Shown here piece after piece: positions 25,614 through 36,496 of a stretch of DNA of 37,954 bases. Made by a program: the position numbers and the translations under genes. The DNA is from Clostridia bacterium (GTDB taxonomy: Bacteria > Bacillota_A > Clostridia > Christensenellales > CAG-138), in assembly GCA_017394605.1 (NCBI GenBank), contig JAFPXU010000087.1, forward strand, positions 1 to 37,954, read 5' to 3'. The notes beneath the pieces are model-generated. The model saw nothing but the letters and a program-made list of their open reading frames with translations. It was not told where the DNA came from and ran no database searches. Numbering within the stretch: position 1 is the first letter of the stretch; every line of letters begins with the position of its first letter.

Positions 25614-25622
25614 ATTATACCA
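25614..25622 (-). promoter_or_regulatory. Extended -10 promoter of cdaA
   Basis: On the minus strand TGGTATAAT (25622-25614), about 50 bases before the cdaA start. No strong -35 at the usual spacing. Confidence 0.6.
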
Positions 25623-25757
25623 TATATGCCGATTCAATCCGCATATAAATATGACGAAAGAGAAACATTTTCGGGTGCGCCAGCCGAATCCCGAGCATAC
25701 TAAACCGTTTTCGCATTCGTTATCTGTTCCCGTCATGTTTCCCGGTGGGAGGCGATA

Positions 25758-25766
25758 TGCTATAAT
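25758..25766 (+). promoter_or_regulatory. Extended -10 promoter of the uridine kinase-glycerol kinase genes
   Basis: TGCTATAAT is a perfect extended -10, with a poor -35. Transcription would begin some 20-25 bases before the uridine kinase start. Confidence 0.6.
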
Positions 25767-25795
25767 CAACATGAATCTGCTTTCAGGAGGTCAAG

Positions 25796-26440
25796 ATGCT
25801 GATCCTTGGTATATGCGGCGCGAGCGGCAGCGGAAAGAGTACGCTCGCCGAGCACGTCAGAGATGCGCTTTCCTGCTCCTGCAGGATCATCGGGCTGGAT
25901 TGCTACTATCATAACTTCCCGGAGCTTTCCTATGAGGAACGGTGCAAGCTGAATTATGATGAGCCTGCGATCTTCAATTTTGAGGAGCTGTATCTTGACA
26001 TGCAGAAGCTCGTGCGCGGTGAGCGGATCACGACAAAGGGCTACGACTATGTGCAGTATCTCCGCAACGACAGCCCAGAATTGATTGCGCCGCCGGATGT
26101 GCTGATTCTGGAAGGAATACACATGTTCTATGACAAAAGGCTGTGCGAGCTGATGAACCTTAAAGTCTATCTTCAGGTGGACGCAGACATCTGCCTGCTT
26201 CGCAGAATCCAGCGCGACCTTCTTTCCCGCGGACGTACAATCGAAAGCGTATCCGACCAGTATCTGAAAACAGTCAAGCCGATGTATGAGCAATATATCG
26301 CTCACTACATCTCGGACGCCGATTTCGCCATCATGCGCGGGGGTGCAAATGAAAAAGCCTGCCGGGCAATCATCTCCTATCTGACCGCGGAACTCGCCGC
26401 CGCAAGAGCTGGCGGCCTTTCCCGTCCGGCAGCCGAATAA
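25796..26440 (+). CDS. udk: Uridine kinase family protein
   Basis: This predicted uridine/cytidine kinase of nucleoside salvage has 214 residues, the usual length. The P-loop GASGSGKST spans residues 8-16; GLDCYYHNF matches the family D-x-YY segment, NYDEPAIFNFEEL the substrate loop and LILEGIHMF the Walker B-like strand, with a basic lid (RRIQRDLLSRGRT). AGGAGG precedes the ATG closely. A related phosphoribulokinase-like specificity cannot be excluded. It is followed 42 bases later by glycerol kinase, with no terminator between, so the two are probably cotranscribed. The C-terminal Ala/Arg tail is a little longer than necessary. Confidence 0.9.
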   Translation: MLILGICGASGSGKSTLAEHVRDALSCSCRIIGLDCYYHNFPELSYEERCKLNYDEPAIFNFEELYLDMQKLVRGERITTKGYDYVQYLRNDSPELIAPPDVLILEGIHMFYDKRLCELMNLKVYLQVDADICLLRRIQRDLLSRGRTIESVSDQYLKTVKPMYEQYIAHYISDADFAIMRGGANEKACRAIISYLTAELAAARAGGLSRPAAE

Positions 26441-28611
<2,171 letters not shown>

Positions 28612-28618
28612 CCGAAAA

Positions 28619-30439
28619 TCAGTCGTCGTCATCCTGGCCGTCGTCGGAGGGATCCGGCTCCGGCGCGTTTTCCGCCATACGCCTCACATTATACGAAACC
28701 TGATCCAGCTGCCTCATTGCGGACCTGATCTCGGAGATCTGATCGGCCGAGTAATTTTCGGGCGCGGTTTTCTGCAGCAGTTTTCTGAGCGTGGCAACGG
28801 ATGTTTTGATTTCTCTCTTCTCCTCTTTCGAAATCTGCCTACGGACTTTACGAAGCGCGTATTCCGTCTGATTCGCCTGAATGTTCGCCTCGCTGTGTAC
28901 CGTGATCGCGTCGCGCCGCACTTTATCCTGCGAGGCATACTGTTCCGCGTCCCGAATCGCGTTATTGATTTCCGCATCGGACATTCTTTCGTTTGCGGTT
29001 ATGGTAATGGACTGTTCTTTCCCCGTGTCCAGATCCCGCGCGGAAACCTTAAGAATCCCGTTCGCATCGATATCAAATGTGACCTCGATCTGAGGAACGC
29101 CTGCCGGCGCCAGTTTGATTCCGTTCAGCTGGAACTTCCCGATCGTTTTATTGTCGCGCGCCATCGGGCGCTCTCCCTGCAACACGTGGATTTCCACGCT
29201 GCGCTGGAAAGACGCGGCGGTAGAGAAAACCTGGGAATAATGGATTGGCAATGTCGAATTCCGCTCCACCAGTCTGGTCGCGATACCCCCGACCGTCTCA
29301 ATAGAAAGGCTTAGCGGCGTAACATCCAGCAGAAGGATCCCGCCGCCTTTTCCGGACACCGTCTGCAGCGCATGGCCTGCCAGGGTATCCGCCTGAATCG
29401 CCGCCCCCTGTGCGACGCACTCGTCCGGATTGATGTTCTTGGACGGGATGATTCCGGTCAGCTGACGCACTTTTTCCTGAACCGCGGGGATTCTTGTTGA
29501 GCCTCCGACCAGCAGCACCTTGCTGAGTTCCGACGCGGCGATTCCCGCATCGTTCAGCGCATTTCTTACAGGTCCTTCCGTCCTTGCGACCAGCGAGGAG
29601 ATCAGTTCATTAAACTTCGCGCGCGTCAGCGTGTACTCAAAATGCGTAACATTTCCTCTGATCTGTGTCAGATACGGGAGATTGATCTGTGCCGTCTCAG
29701 AGGTTGAAAGCTCCTTCTTCGCCTGTTCGGCAGCTTCGCGGATCCTCTGCATCGCAGTTCTGTCGCCCGTGATGTCATACCGATAACGGTTCTTAAACTC
29801 TTGGGCGAGATGCTGCACGACTTTTTCGTCGAAATCATCTCCGCCGAGATGGTTATCTCCGTTCGTGGCAAGAACCTCAATCACACCATCGCCGATTTCG
29901 ATGATCGAAACGTCGAATGTCCCTCCGCCGAGGTCGTATACCATGATCTTCTGGGAAGACTCATTGTTTAGACCATACGCCAGCGCGGCGCTCGTGGGTT
30001 CGTTGATGATCCTCAGCACATTCAGTCCGGCGATCCTGCCGGCGTCCTTCGTGGCCTGCCGCTGTATATCGTTAAAATAAGCAGGAACCGTTATGACCGC
30101 GTCCTTGACCGGTTCTCCCAGATATGCCTCAGCATCCTCCCTGAGCTTGCGCAGGATCATGGCACTGATTTCCTGCGGAGAAAAGTTCCTTCCGTCCACC
30201 CGGATCGACCAGTTCGTACCCATCTGTCGTTTGATGGAACTGATCGTCCTCTCACTGTTTACTGCAGCCTGCCTGACGGCGGCCTCACCGACCAGCCTCT
30301 CTCCGCTTTTTGTAAAAGCTACAACGCTAGGCGTCGTTCTGCTTCCTTTGTCGTTCGGAATAATGACAACATGACCGCCTTCGATCACGGCCACACAACT
30401 GTTTGTCGTACCAAGGTCAATGCCGATTGCCTTACTCAT
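28619..30439 (-). CDS. dnaK: DnaK-type Hsp70 chaperone
   Basis: The 606-residue protein has the Hsp70 ATPase domain ([13 protein letters not shown] at the start, [13 protein letters not shown] near 175, [13 protein letters not shown] near 315) and the substrate domain ([29 protein letters not shown]). It ends in an acidic tail rich in Asp. It binds exposed hydrophobic segments in an ATP cycle driven by a J-protein. It is somewhat distinct in context: no hrcA, grpE or zinc-finger dnaJ is nearby, and the genes before it are a membrane-anchored J/TPR protein (22 bases away) and a zinc-ribbon membrane protein. It may be a second, specialised Hsp70 and not the housekeeping copy. AAAGGA precedes the ATG. 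Its 3' end lies only 7 bases from the convergent HAD gene. Confidence 0.93.
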   Translation of the reverse strand: MSKAIGIDLGTTNSCVAVIEGGHVVIIPNDKGSRTTPSVVAFTKSGERLVGEAAVRQAAVNSERTISSIKRQMGTNWSIRVDGRNFSPQEISAMILRKLREDAEAYLGEPVKDAVITVPAYFNDIQRQATKDAGRIAGLNVLRIINEPTSAALAYGLNNESSQKIMVYDLGGGTFDVSIIEIGDGVIEVLATNGDNHLGGDDFDEKVVQHLAQEFKNRYRYDITGDRTAMQRIREAAEQAKKELSTSETAQINLPYLTQIRGNVTHFEYTLTRAKFNELISSLVARTEGPVRNALNDAGIAASELSKVLLVGGSTRIPAVQEKVRQLTGIIPSKNINPDECVAQGAAIQADTLAGHALQTVSGKGGGILLLDVTPLSLSIETVGGIATRLVERNSTLPIHYSQVFSTAASFQRSVEIHVLQGERPMARDNKTIGKFQLNGIKLAPAGVPQIEVTFDIDANGILKVSARDLDTGKEQSITITANERMSDAEINNAIRDAEQYASQDKVRRDAITVHSEANIQANQTEYALRKVRRQISKEEKREIKTSVATLRKLLQKTAPENYSADQISEIRSAMRQLDQVSYNVRRMAENAPEPDPSDDGQDDDD

Positions 30440-30461
30440 TCGTTTCTATCCTTTCGTATCC

Positions 30462-31319
30462 TCAGAACCGCGGTCCACCGCACATAAACAGATTCGAAAT
30501 CAGCTGCAGGATCAGGAATCCAATGAACAGTCTCCAAAGGAGCGACCCGGAACATCCCGGGGCAGCCGTGTATTCGCCTCTTGTATAGGAAGTCTGATCT
30601 TCCTGACGATACTTGTTCAGCAGGATGTGATAGGTACGGTTGTTCGGATCCATCTGAACCGCTCGAAGCATGCATTCGATGGCCTGATATCTGTTCCCCG
30701 CCCCGAAAAATGCTACGCCGCAAAGATAATACCATCTTGCGTTTCTTCCCGTGCTTCTGACTTGAGACAGGATATTGACCGCTTCCTGATACCGTCCGGT
30801 ATTGATGGCCGAAACCGCGTTGCGGATCTCAAGCGTGTCTCCGGCCTGCTGGGTCGGGTTTGTGTTGACCGAGCCGCTGTTTGCATACGCTCCGCCGAAG
30901 AAATCGTTAAAATCAAATCCGCCGAAATCACTGTACCAGCCGCCCGCTCCTCTGTATCCGCCGTTGTTGCCGTACTGTCCGTAATTGGAATTCCCTCCGT
31001 ACTGGGACGAACTGTTCCCGTAAGGATTGTACGATCCGTACCGTCCCGAAGACGATCCGCTCCCATGCTGGGATTGGGATCCGTACTGGCCGGAATACTG
31101 CTGGCGATACTGTTCCTGCCTTTGCCGCGAAGCATACTTGTCGGGGTTCATAAGCATGTCGTATGCTTCGTTCACCTCGTTCATCTTTTCGCTGGCCTTC
31201 GGATCGTCCGGATGAAAGTCCGGATGGCACTCCTTCGCCTTTTTTCTGTATGCCTTTTTTATCTCATCCTGCGTCGCGCCTCTTGGCACTCCCAGAATTC
31301 TGTACGGGTCCTGAACCAT
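30462..31319 (-). CDS. Membrane-anchored J-domain protein with TPR-like region
   Basis: The 285-residue protein starts with a J domain (residues about 4-65) with the catalytic HPD at 32-34, which stimulates the ATPase of Hsp70. A Gly/Ser/Tyr/Gln-rich low-complexity stretch (about 70-155) follows, then a helical TPR-like repeat region (AVSAINTGRYQEAVNILSQV, YYLCGVAFFGAG, AIECMLRAV). The C-terminal hydrophobic helix (LLWRLFIGFLILQLISNLFM) probably anchors it in the membrane with the J domain inside. It has no zinc-finger or substrate domain of classical DnaJ. AGGGGG precedes the ATG. It sits between a zinc-ribbon membrane protein and DnaK on one strand with short gaps, so it should recruit that DnaK to the membrane. 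Confidence 0.9.
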   Translation of the reverse strand: MVQDPYRILGVPRGATQDEIKKAYRKKAKECHPDFHPDDPKASEKMNEVNEAYDMLMNPDKYASRQRQEQYRQQYSGQYGSQSQHGSGSSSGRYGSYNPYGNSSSQYGGNSNYGQYGNNGGYRGAGGWYSDFGGFDFNDFFGGAYANSGSVNTNPTQQAGDTLEIRNAVSAINTGRYQEAVNILSQVRSTGRNARWYYLCGVAFFGAGNRYQAIECMLRAVQMDPNNRTYHILLNKYRQEDQTSYTRGEYTAAPGCSGSLLWRLFIGFLILQLISNLFMCGGPRF

Positions 31320-31354
31320 TTAATCCCCCTGAAACAGCATGTTTTCTTCGCGAT

Positions 31355-31771
31355 TTAGGTCTTTTTGATGATTTCCCTGCCGCATTGCGGACATCTTACT
31401 TTCAGTGTCCCTTTGCCTCTCGGGACGCGCAGGATCTTTCCGCAGCCCGGGCATTTGAAGTATACGTGCGTTTTCCGGTCTCTCCATCTTTTTTTCAGAA
31501 GACTGAAGTACCCCGCGGCTTTTCCCTTCAACCCGAGATACCAGTTCCGTTCTGCCATCCGCTTGTCGATGTTTTTCGAATAGGTCCTGAACAGCGACCA
31601 GATCAAAAGCGCCATGGCCGGGAACCACAGGAACGAAAGCTTCCGGAAAAGGGAGAGAACGATCAGAACCGCTCCGGCTATCGTCATAAAGCGGGAAAGC
31701 TCGTCCGCTCCATATCTGCCTTGCATCCACTGGCTGGCTCTGTAACTCAAATTCTGAAAAAACCGTTTCAT
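31355..31771 (-). CDS. Two-helix membrane protein with C-terminal zinc ribbon
   Basis: The ATG at 31771 is chosen because AGGAG lies 8-9 bases upstream; an in-frame ATG at 31801 lacks a site. The 138-residue protein has a hydrophobic hairpin (about residues 29-60), a basic stretch and, near the C-terminus, two CPxCG knuckles (FKCPGCGK and RCPQCGRE), which make a treble-clef or ribbon zinc site. The ribbon should face the cytoplasm because of the basic surroundings. Function unknown. It is the first gene of a three-gene set with a membrane J-protein and DnaK, suggesting an adaptor that brings chaperones to the membrane or senses protein or metal state. Confidence 0.82.
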   Translation of the reverse strand: MKRFFQNLSYRASQWMQGRYGADELSRFMTIAGAVLIVLSLFRKLSFLWFPAMALLIWSLFRTYSKNIDKRMAERNWYLGLKGKAAGYFSLLKKRWRDRKTHVYFKCPGCGKILRVPRGKGTLKVRCPQCGREIIKKT

Positions 31772-31995
31772 AAAGAACGCTCCTGATTTTGCATATTTCA
31801 TATCATATCATACTTGGAAATTGTTAAAACATATGCAAAAGGAATTGTGTGAATTGTGACATTTTTCAATCCTGCCGTTGCCGTCACCGGGCTCGTATAT
31901 ATTGTTAAAAAAAAGAAAACTGTTCCGCGCCTGCGTGGATGATTCTTTTTCTGCATGTTACTTTTATGCTGATATTTCAGCAGGCGGATTTATAG

Positions 31996-33174
31996 ATGCG
32001 CAAAAACAGTCCATTCAGTCATGTCAAACCGCTAACGGGAAAAGCAAACGCCGCTGTCCCGTCGGTATTCCTTGCGCTTCTGTTCTTCGTTGCCGCCTGC
32101 GCTGCTCCCACGGCTGTCGCCGCTGATCCTCCGGTGCCGTCCGCTTCTCCCTCGCCTGAGCCGGTCGTTGTGGAGATCTCCGCCGTCCAGGAAGCATCCC
32201 CCGTTCCGTGTACGCCGACGCCGGAACCTACCCCCACCCCGACACCAGAGCCGACTCCCACACCGGAACCGACCGAGGAGCCGACGCCGTCGCCCAAGCC
32301 AACAAAAACACCGCGGGCAAAGAAAACGGAAGCCGCGCAGATCACTCCTGACCCGGATGCTACACCGAAACCCGCCTTCTATCTTAATCATTCCGAAACG
32401 GAAATATACGGAGGTGGCGTCTGCCAGCTGGTTTCTTACTGCTATTCGGACGACAACGAGTGCGCGACCACGACGTGGAAAAGTTCGGACAAGTCCGTTG
32501 CCATGATCGATGAATACGGTGTTGTGGTAGGACTCAAAAAAGGAACCGCAACCATTACAGCCAAGGCGAACGACGGAACGAAAAACAGGGCGGTGTGCCA
32601 GATCAGAGTCACGTCCGACCGTCCGCAGCCGAACCGGAAAATCAACATCAAAAACTGTCTCTACAGCGGAACAAAACTCACGCGTGAAAATGCGGATGAT
32701 CTTCAGAAATACATCTACTCTCTCGATGAGACTCGCCATACCGGGGAGGCCATCGTTCTGTCCGCCTTGAGATATACCGGACGCTATTACGGAACAAAAG
32801 AAGGCAATATCGACTGCAGCATGCTTCTGTTTTACACCGGTCTTGATAACCGGATCACTCTGCCGAGGAGGTCTGACTGGCAGGCGGAGGCGTTGAAGAA
32901 GTATGAGGTCAAGTATACCGAGCTGAAGCCCGGGGATTTCATGTTCTTCGCGTATAAACCCGGCATCGTATGCACCTGCAGCACCGCGCCGCACTGCAAG
33001 CGGTATATGGGTATCCACCACGCGGCTGTCTATCTGGGAAAGGTTGACGGCGTCAATTATATCGTGGAAGCGAGCAGTAAGGTCGGCCGCGTCTGTGTTC
33101 GGGAATGGGACGGCAATTCGGACCACGCTGGCATGGATATCGTGTTCTGCGGAAGACCCGGAAAACTGAAATGA
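31996..33174 (+). CDS. Big_2-NlpC/P60 cell-wall lipoprotein
   Basis: The 392-residue product has a signal peptide with lipobox FVAAC and a long linker of TPEP-type repeats (about residues 70-125) that may span the wall. A Big_2-like Ig domain follows (about 130-205; TTTWKSSDKSVAMID, GLKKGTATITAKAND). The C-terminal NlpC/P60-like peptidase domain has Cys274 in IDCSM, the GDFMFF strand and His342 in HHAAVYLG. It should cut peptide cross-links or stems of peptidoglycan, or a related amide. AGGCGG (31982-31987) is 8 bases from the ATG. A cluster of Cys/His (VCTCSTAPHCKRYMG) between strand and His is unusual and could bind metal. It stands alone between oppositely directed genes. Confidence 0.88.
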   Translation: MRKNSPFSHVKPLTGKANAAVPSVFLALLFFVAACAAPTAVAADPPVPSASPSPEPVVVEISAVQEASPVPCTPTPEPTPTPTPEPTPTPEPTEEPTPSPKPTKTPRAKKTEAAQITPDPDATPKPAFYLNHSETEIYGGGVCQLVSYCYSDDNECATTTWKSSDKSVAMIDEYGVVVGLKKGTATITAKANDGTKNRAVCQIRVTSDRPQPNRKINIKNCLYSGTKLTRENADDLQKYIYSLDETRHTGEAIVLSALRYTGRYYGTKEGNIDCSMLLFYTGLDNRITLPRRSDWQAEALKKYEVKYTELKPGDFMFFAYKPGIVCTCSTAPHCKRYMGIHHAAVYLGKVDGVNYIVEASSKVGRVCVREWDGNSDHAGMDIVFCGRPGKLK

Positions 33175-33263
33175 TATGCGTCTGGTCTCTGGGGCTTCCT
33201 TTCCGCCCCTGCGTTTTCCGCTGACAGCGCTGTGATCCCGCCGCGTCAGTTCCCCATTATCGT

Positions 33264-33300
33264 CAAAAAAAGACTGCCCCGATTATTTCGGAGCAGTCTT
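33264..33300 (-). terminator. Intrinsic terminator between convergent genes
   Basis: A 13-bp stem with one mismatch (33270-33282 with 33288-33300) and a 5-base loop. On the minus strand it runs into seven T, so it mainly ends the 33326-34102 transcript. On the plus strand GTTTTATT follows, so it may also stop the Big_2-NlpC transcript. Confidence 0.88.
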
Positions 33301-33325
33301 GTTTTATTGATTCCGTAAAATACAA

Positions 33326-34102
33326 TCAGCCGACTTTTTCGACAGAGGTGATATGCGGATTCGCGCCGTTGTACCAGTACAGGAAGCCTTCCAGGTTTAC
33401 CTTGTCGCCGATCTTCAGACCTTCGACCGTCTTGTAAACATCTGTATCCATTCCGCACTCGTCGGATTCAACGCAAAGATTGTAGGTAAGACCGTTCACG
33501 GATACGTTGAAATACAGATCCGCATTTTCCCCGGGCTGTGCGGTATTCTCCCAGCCATACCAGAACACGTACTCCGTATCGTCTCCTTCGATCGGAGAAG
33601 CAACGACTTCCGCTTCTTTAATCGCGATAAGCTGATTCATTTTCTGGATCAGAACATCGTCCGCGTCCATATCGTCGGTAACATCAACCGCAGGCGCAAT
33701 GTAGTTTCCTTCCAGAAGTTCGTATTTTGCCGTTCCTTCCGCGACTTCCAGCTCGCCGGACCAGGAACCCTTCTGACCTGTGACCTTAATCTTGACGCCC
33801 GGGGTCAGCTTGGCCGCATCTGCGTCCGTGCAGGGCATTCTGTACACATAATATGCGCCGTCCTTGTCCGCGAGGAACAGAGACGCGTTCCCGTAGGTCG
33901 CGTTGTAGGCGATCGCCTGCACGAATGCCTCGATCGTAATATCAGATCCGTCTTCCGCCGCAACATAATCCGCATAGGACATCACTCCCTCGGATTTGGC
34001 GAAAATATCCTTTTCCGCAGCCGGCGCTTCCGCCTTCTTGGCACAGCCGGCCGCTGCAAAAGCCATCATCAAAACAAGCAAGCATGCAACTAACTTTTTC
34101 AT
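33326..34102 (-). CDS. Lipoprotein with OB-fold-like domains
   Basis: The ATG at 34102 is chosen for GGAAGGA about 10 bases upstream and because it opens a textbook lipoprotein signal (MKKLVACLLVLMMAFAAAGC). The 258-residue product continues with two beta-rich segments of OB-fold type: one around residues 50-125 (ITIEAFVQA, ASLFLADKDG, GVKIKVTGQKG) and another at the C-terminus (GDKVNLEGFLYWYNG). OB-like domains of this kind occur in secreted proteins that bind sugars or act as adaptors. No catalytic residues are visible. It has its own promoter (34149-34176) and terminator (33264-33300), so it is expressed alone. Ligand unknown. Confidence 0.85.
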   Translation of the reverse strand: MKKLVACLLVLMMAFAAAGCAKKAEAPAAEKDIFAKSEGVMSYADYVAAEDGSDITIEAFVQAIAYNATYGNASLFLADKDGAYYVYRMPCTDADAAKLTPGVKIKVTGQKGSWSGELEVAEGTAKYELLEGNYIAPAVDVTDDMDADDVLIQKMNQLIAIKEAEVVASPIEGDDTEYVFWYGWENTAQPGENADLYFNVSVNGLTYNLCVESDECGMDTDVYKTVEGLKIGDKVNLEGFLYWYNGANPHITSVEKVG

Positions 34103-34148
34103 TTTTCTGATTCCTTCCTTCTTGTTATATCGTTCATCGAACAGTTTC

Positions 34149-34176
34149 ATTATACTGAAAAGATTCGACAAATCAA
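34149..34176 (-). promoter_or_regulatory. Promoter of the OB-fold lipoprotein gene
   Basis: On the minus strand TTGATT (34176-34171), a 16-base spacer and a perfect TATAAT (34154-34149), about 45 bases before the start codon. Confidence 0.75.
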
Positions 34177-34228
34177 CAATTGTCACATGAAATTCAGCAT
34201 TATTTCGCATTTTGGCAAGGTTGGACCG

Positions 34229-34852
34229 CTATGCCAGGCTCCCGCAGTCCACGCCGATTTCTCTGAGCTTTTCCCTGAGTTCCCCGGCATCCTCATGAAA
34301 TACGATTCCATGCATCCCCCAGCGTGTAGCGGCTTCCACATTCAGCGGGAGATCGTCGATAAACACACATTCCTCCGGGACAAGGGAAAAACGGTCGATC
34401 AGGAGCTTGTAGATCTCCCGTTCCGGCTTGATGCATCCGACTTCCGCCGAGATCAGCAGTCCGTCAAACAGCTCGTTTCCCGGGACTCTCGGCCAGTATT
34501 CGCTGTGATTGGTCCCGGCGTTGCTGAGCAGATATACGCCGTAACCGGATGCTTTCAGCTCGCCGATCAGCGCTTCCATGCCCGGCATGGGCAGGATCTG
34601 TTCCGCCCAGCCGCAGACCAGCCTATCCACATATGGTCCGAGCCGTTCCGGAACGCGGCGCCGCATGATCGACGCGGCCTCTTCCGGGGTAAGCGACCCT
34701 CGGTCGGTCATCGCCCATTCGATGGAGAAGAAAACCTCCCTGTCCATCCATTTCCTATCTGAAGGATCTGTCAGTCCGATGCGGTCCATAAAGCAGTTCC
34801 GATCGAACCGCAGGAGCACGTTCCCCATGTCAAAAACGATATTTCTGATCAT
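34229..34852 (-). CDS. HAD-IA family phosphatase (YihX-like)
   Basis: The 207-residue protein opens with FDMGNVL (nucleophile Asp8; Gly at the usual second Asp, as in the YihX/HAD-IA-v3 subgroup). It continues with a small helical cap, LLSNAG, Lys of CIKPERE and FIDDLPLN. YihX of E. coli removes phosphate from alpha-glucose-1-phosphate, so a sugar phosphate is the likely substrate. GGAAGGGA precedes the ATG. The gene follows the binding-protein gene of a sugar ABC importer by 36 bases on the same strand, which supports a role in processing the imported sugar. No clear terminator follows. Confidence 0.9.
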   Translation of the reverse strand: MIRNIVFDMGNVLLRFDRNCFMDRIGLTDPSDRKWMDREVFFSIEWAMTDRGSLTPEEAASIMRRRVPERLGPYVDRLVCGWAEQILPMPGMEALIGELKASGYGVYLLSNAGTNHSEYWPRVPGNELFDGLLISAEVGCIKPEREIYKLLIDRFSLVPEECVFIDDLPLNVEAATRWGMHGIVFHEDAGELREKLREIGVDCGSLA

Positions 34853-34888
34853 TTCATCCCTTCCGGCATCCTGTTTCTGCCAGGCATG

Positions 34889-36496
34889 TCAATGCTTCCC
34901 CTTTTTCGATCTCAGACGTGTGACGACAACATACGCTCCGATCAGAACCCATGCCGCGCACAGCGCCGTAAGAAGCGTGACCGACGTCTTCGGAAGCGGT
35001 CCGAGATCCTTGCGCCCTGCCACGCTGGCGGTCGAAAGCTGATTGAGTCTGTAAAGCGCCGTCACATCGTCAAACAGTTTCTCGAGATACGCGTCGTCAA
35101 TCTTCTCTTTCCTTCTGACAGATTTTGCAACGTTTTCGATCATCTGCCCCGCCGCGTCCCTCAGAGAGGTCGAACCGTTGAAGACGGGCGTCACGAATGT
35201 GTTCGAAGTGTTTTCCATCAGAAGTTTTGACGCGCGGATCTTCACGTCGTAATGCGCGTTGTTGTCTTCGCCCTCTCTCGAAAGATAATCCTGATACTCC
35301 TCCGAATTCTGCGCGCGCAGTGTCACGGGCACGTAGCCTTCCGTCTCGGAATACGCGCTCTGCACGCCGTCCGTAAGGAGAAACTGGGCAAAAAGCCATG
35401 AAGCGAGTACTTCCTGCGGATCTTTCTTGTTGAAAACACAGATCGAAGGGCCCTGTGAAATCATCTTCGGATGTTCCGGATCGAACTGCGGGATCATCCT
35501 GACTTCCGTCTCAAACGGAACGACCTTGTCCGCGCTTATATCCATCAGCGGTGCGTTCGAACCCATCCACGTCGCACCGGCAGTGGAGTCGACCGCAAAG
35601 ATACACTGTCCCGCGTTTAGGAAGTTTCCGGGATAGCTCGAAATCTTAAACGTGGAAAATGCACCTTTCCCGGCATGCTCTCCCACCGCGTACAGGATCT
35701 CTTTCGTCGTGTCGTTAAAAATCTGGATCCCGCCTTCCGAATCGGAGTAACCCGCATCGCGCTGCTTCAGCATCTGAATCATCATGTTGTCCGTCGACTT
35801 ATAGATAAACGGGATCATGACCTTCTGTCCGTTTACATTGTATACGCCTTCGGAATCCTTTTCCGTCGCTGCGTCCGCCACTTCCCAGACATAATCCCAG
35901 GTCAGCACATCTGGAACATCGTATCCGAGCTTTTCCACATAGGTCTTGTTGATGTACAGCGCCTCCGTGGAACGCATGAAAGGAATCGCGTAATAATGCT
36001 CTCCGATCCGGCATTCGTTCAAGAACTCCGGTACAAGCTCTTCCATCCGGGGAGACTCAAACCGGACCTCGCTTCCGCCGAGACCGTATCTTCCGTCCGC
36101 AAACAGTTCCTCAAGAGGCACGACCGTGTTGATTCCGGTCAGATAAGTCGCGATATGATCCGGATATGTGATGCATACATTCGGGGTGGTATCCGTGGCG
36201 ATGTTGCTGATGACATCGTTATAGATCTTCCCGTAGTCGGTATACAGTCTGAGATTCACCGTGATGTTCGGGTAGAGTTCCTGAAAATCCGCGATCGCCT
36301 TTCTGTAGATTGCGACCTGCGTCCGGTTCGTGTCGTTCTTCGCCCAGAACGTTACGGTATGCTGCCCCTGCGTGTCGAATTCCTCCGGGATGGCAAACGC
36401 ATCCGCACCGACCGATCCATGACGGCCGGCGAAAACGCCGCACAGAACGGCAAGGGCAAGAACCAGAGCGGATGTCTTCCTTATCCAGCTTCTCAT
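34889..36496 (-). CDS. Sugar ABC transporter substrate-binding protein with C-terminal LPKTS/membrane anchor
   Basis: This family 1 extracellular solute-binding protein captures a sugar or oligosaccharide and delivers it to the two permeases encoded upstream. The 535-residue protein has a Sec signal (about residues 1-31) without a lipobox; HTVTFWAKND, PFMRSTEALYINK and LTWDYVWEVADAA are typical of the family. The usual lipid anchor is replaced by a C-terminal tail: LPKTS (501-505), a 21-residue hydrophobic helix and a basic end (RLRSKKGKH). This resembles a sortase sorting signal, or may simply be a membrane anchor. The start overlaps the stop of the permease gene (ATGA). A HAD phosphatase gene follows. 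Confidence 0.92.
   Translation of the reverse strand: MRSWIRKTSALVLALAVLCGVFAGRHGSVGADAFAIPEEFDTQGQHTVTFWAKNDTNRTQVAIYRKAIADFQELYPNITVNLRLYTDYGKIYNDVISNIATDTTPNVCITYPDHIATYLTGINTVVPLEELFADGRYGLGGSEVRFESPRMEELVPEFLNECRIGEHYYAIPFMRSTEALYINKTYVEKLGYDVPDVLTWDYVWEVADAATEKDSEGVYNVNGQKVMIPFIYKSTDNMMIQMLKQRDAGYSDSEGGIQIFNDTTKEILYAVGEHAGKGAFSTFKISSYPGNFLNAGQCIFAVDSTAGATWMGSNAPLMDISADKVVPFETEVRMIPQFDPEHPKMISQGPSICVFNKKDPQEVLASWLFAQFLLTDGVQSAYSETEGYVPVTLRAQNSEEYQDYLSREGEDNNAHYDVKIRASKLLMENTSNTFVTPVFNGSTSLRDAAGQMIENVAKSVRRKEKIDDAYLEKLFDDVTALYRLNQLSTASVAGRKDLGPLPKTSVTLLTALCAAWVLIGAYVVVTRLRSKKGKH

Noticed and set aside
31772..31995. CIRCE operator or strong promoter before the zinc ribbon/J/DnaK genes
   Set aside because: No TTAGCACTC-N9-GAGTGCTAA repeat and only weak promoter-like hexamers were found.
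32200..32310. Tandem DNA repeat or CRISPR-like array
   Set aside because: It is the coding sequence of a Thr/Pro/Glu linker with degenerate codons, not spaced identical repeats.
32032..33126. 364-codon open frame opposite the Big_2-NlpC gene
   Set aside because: Arg-rich antisense sequence of a well-supported lipoprotein gene; no recognisable family.
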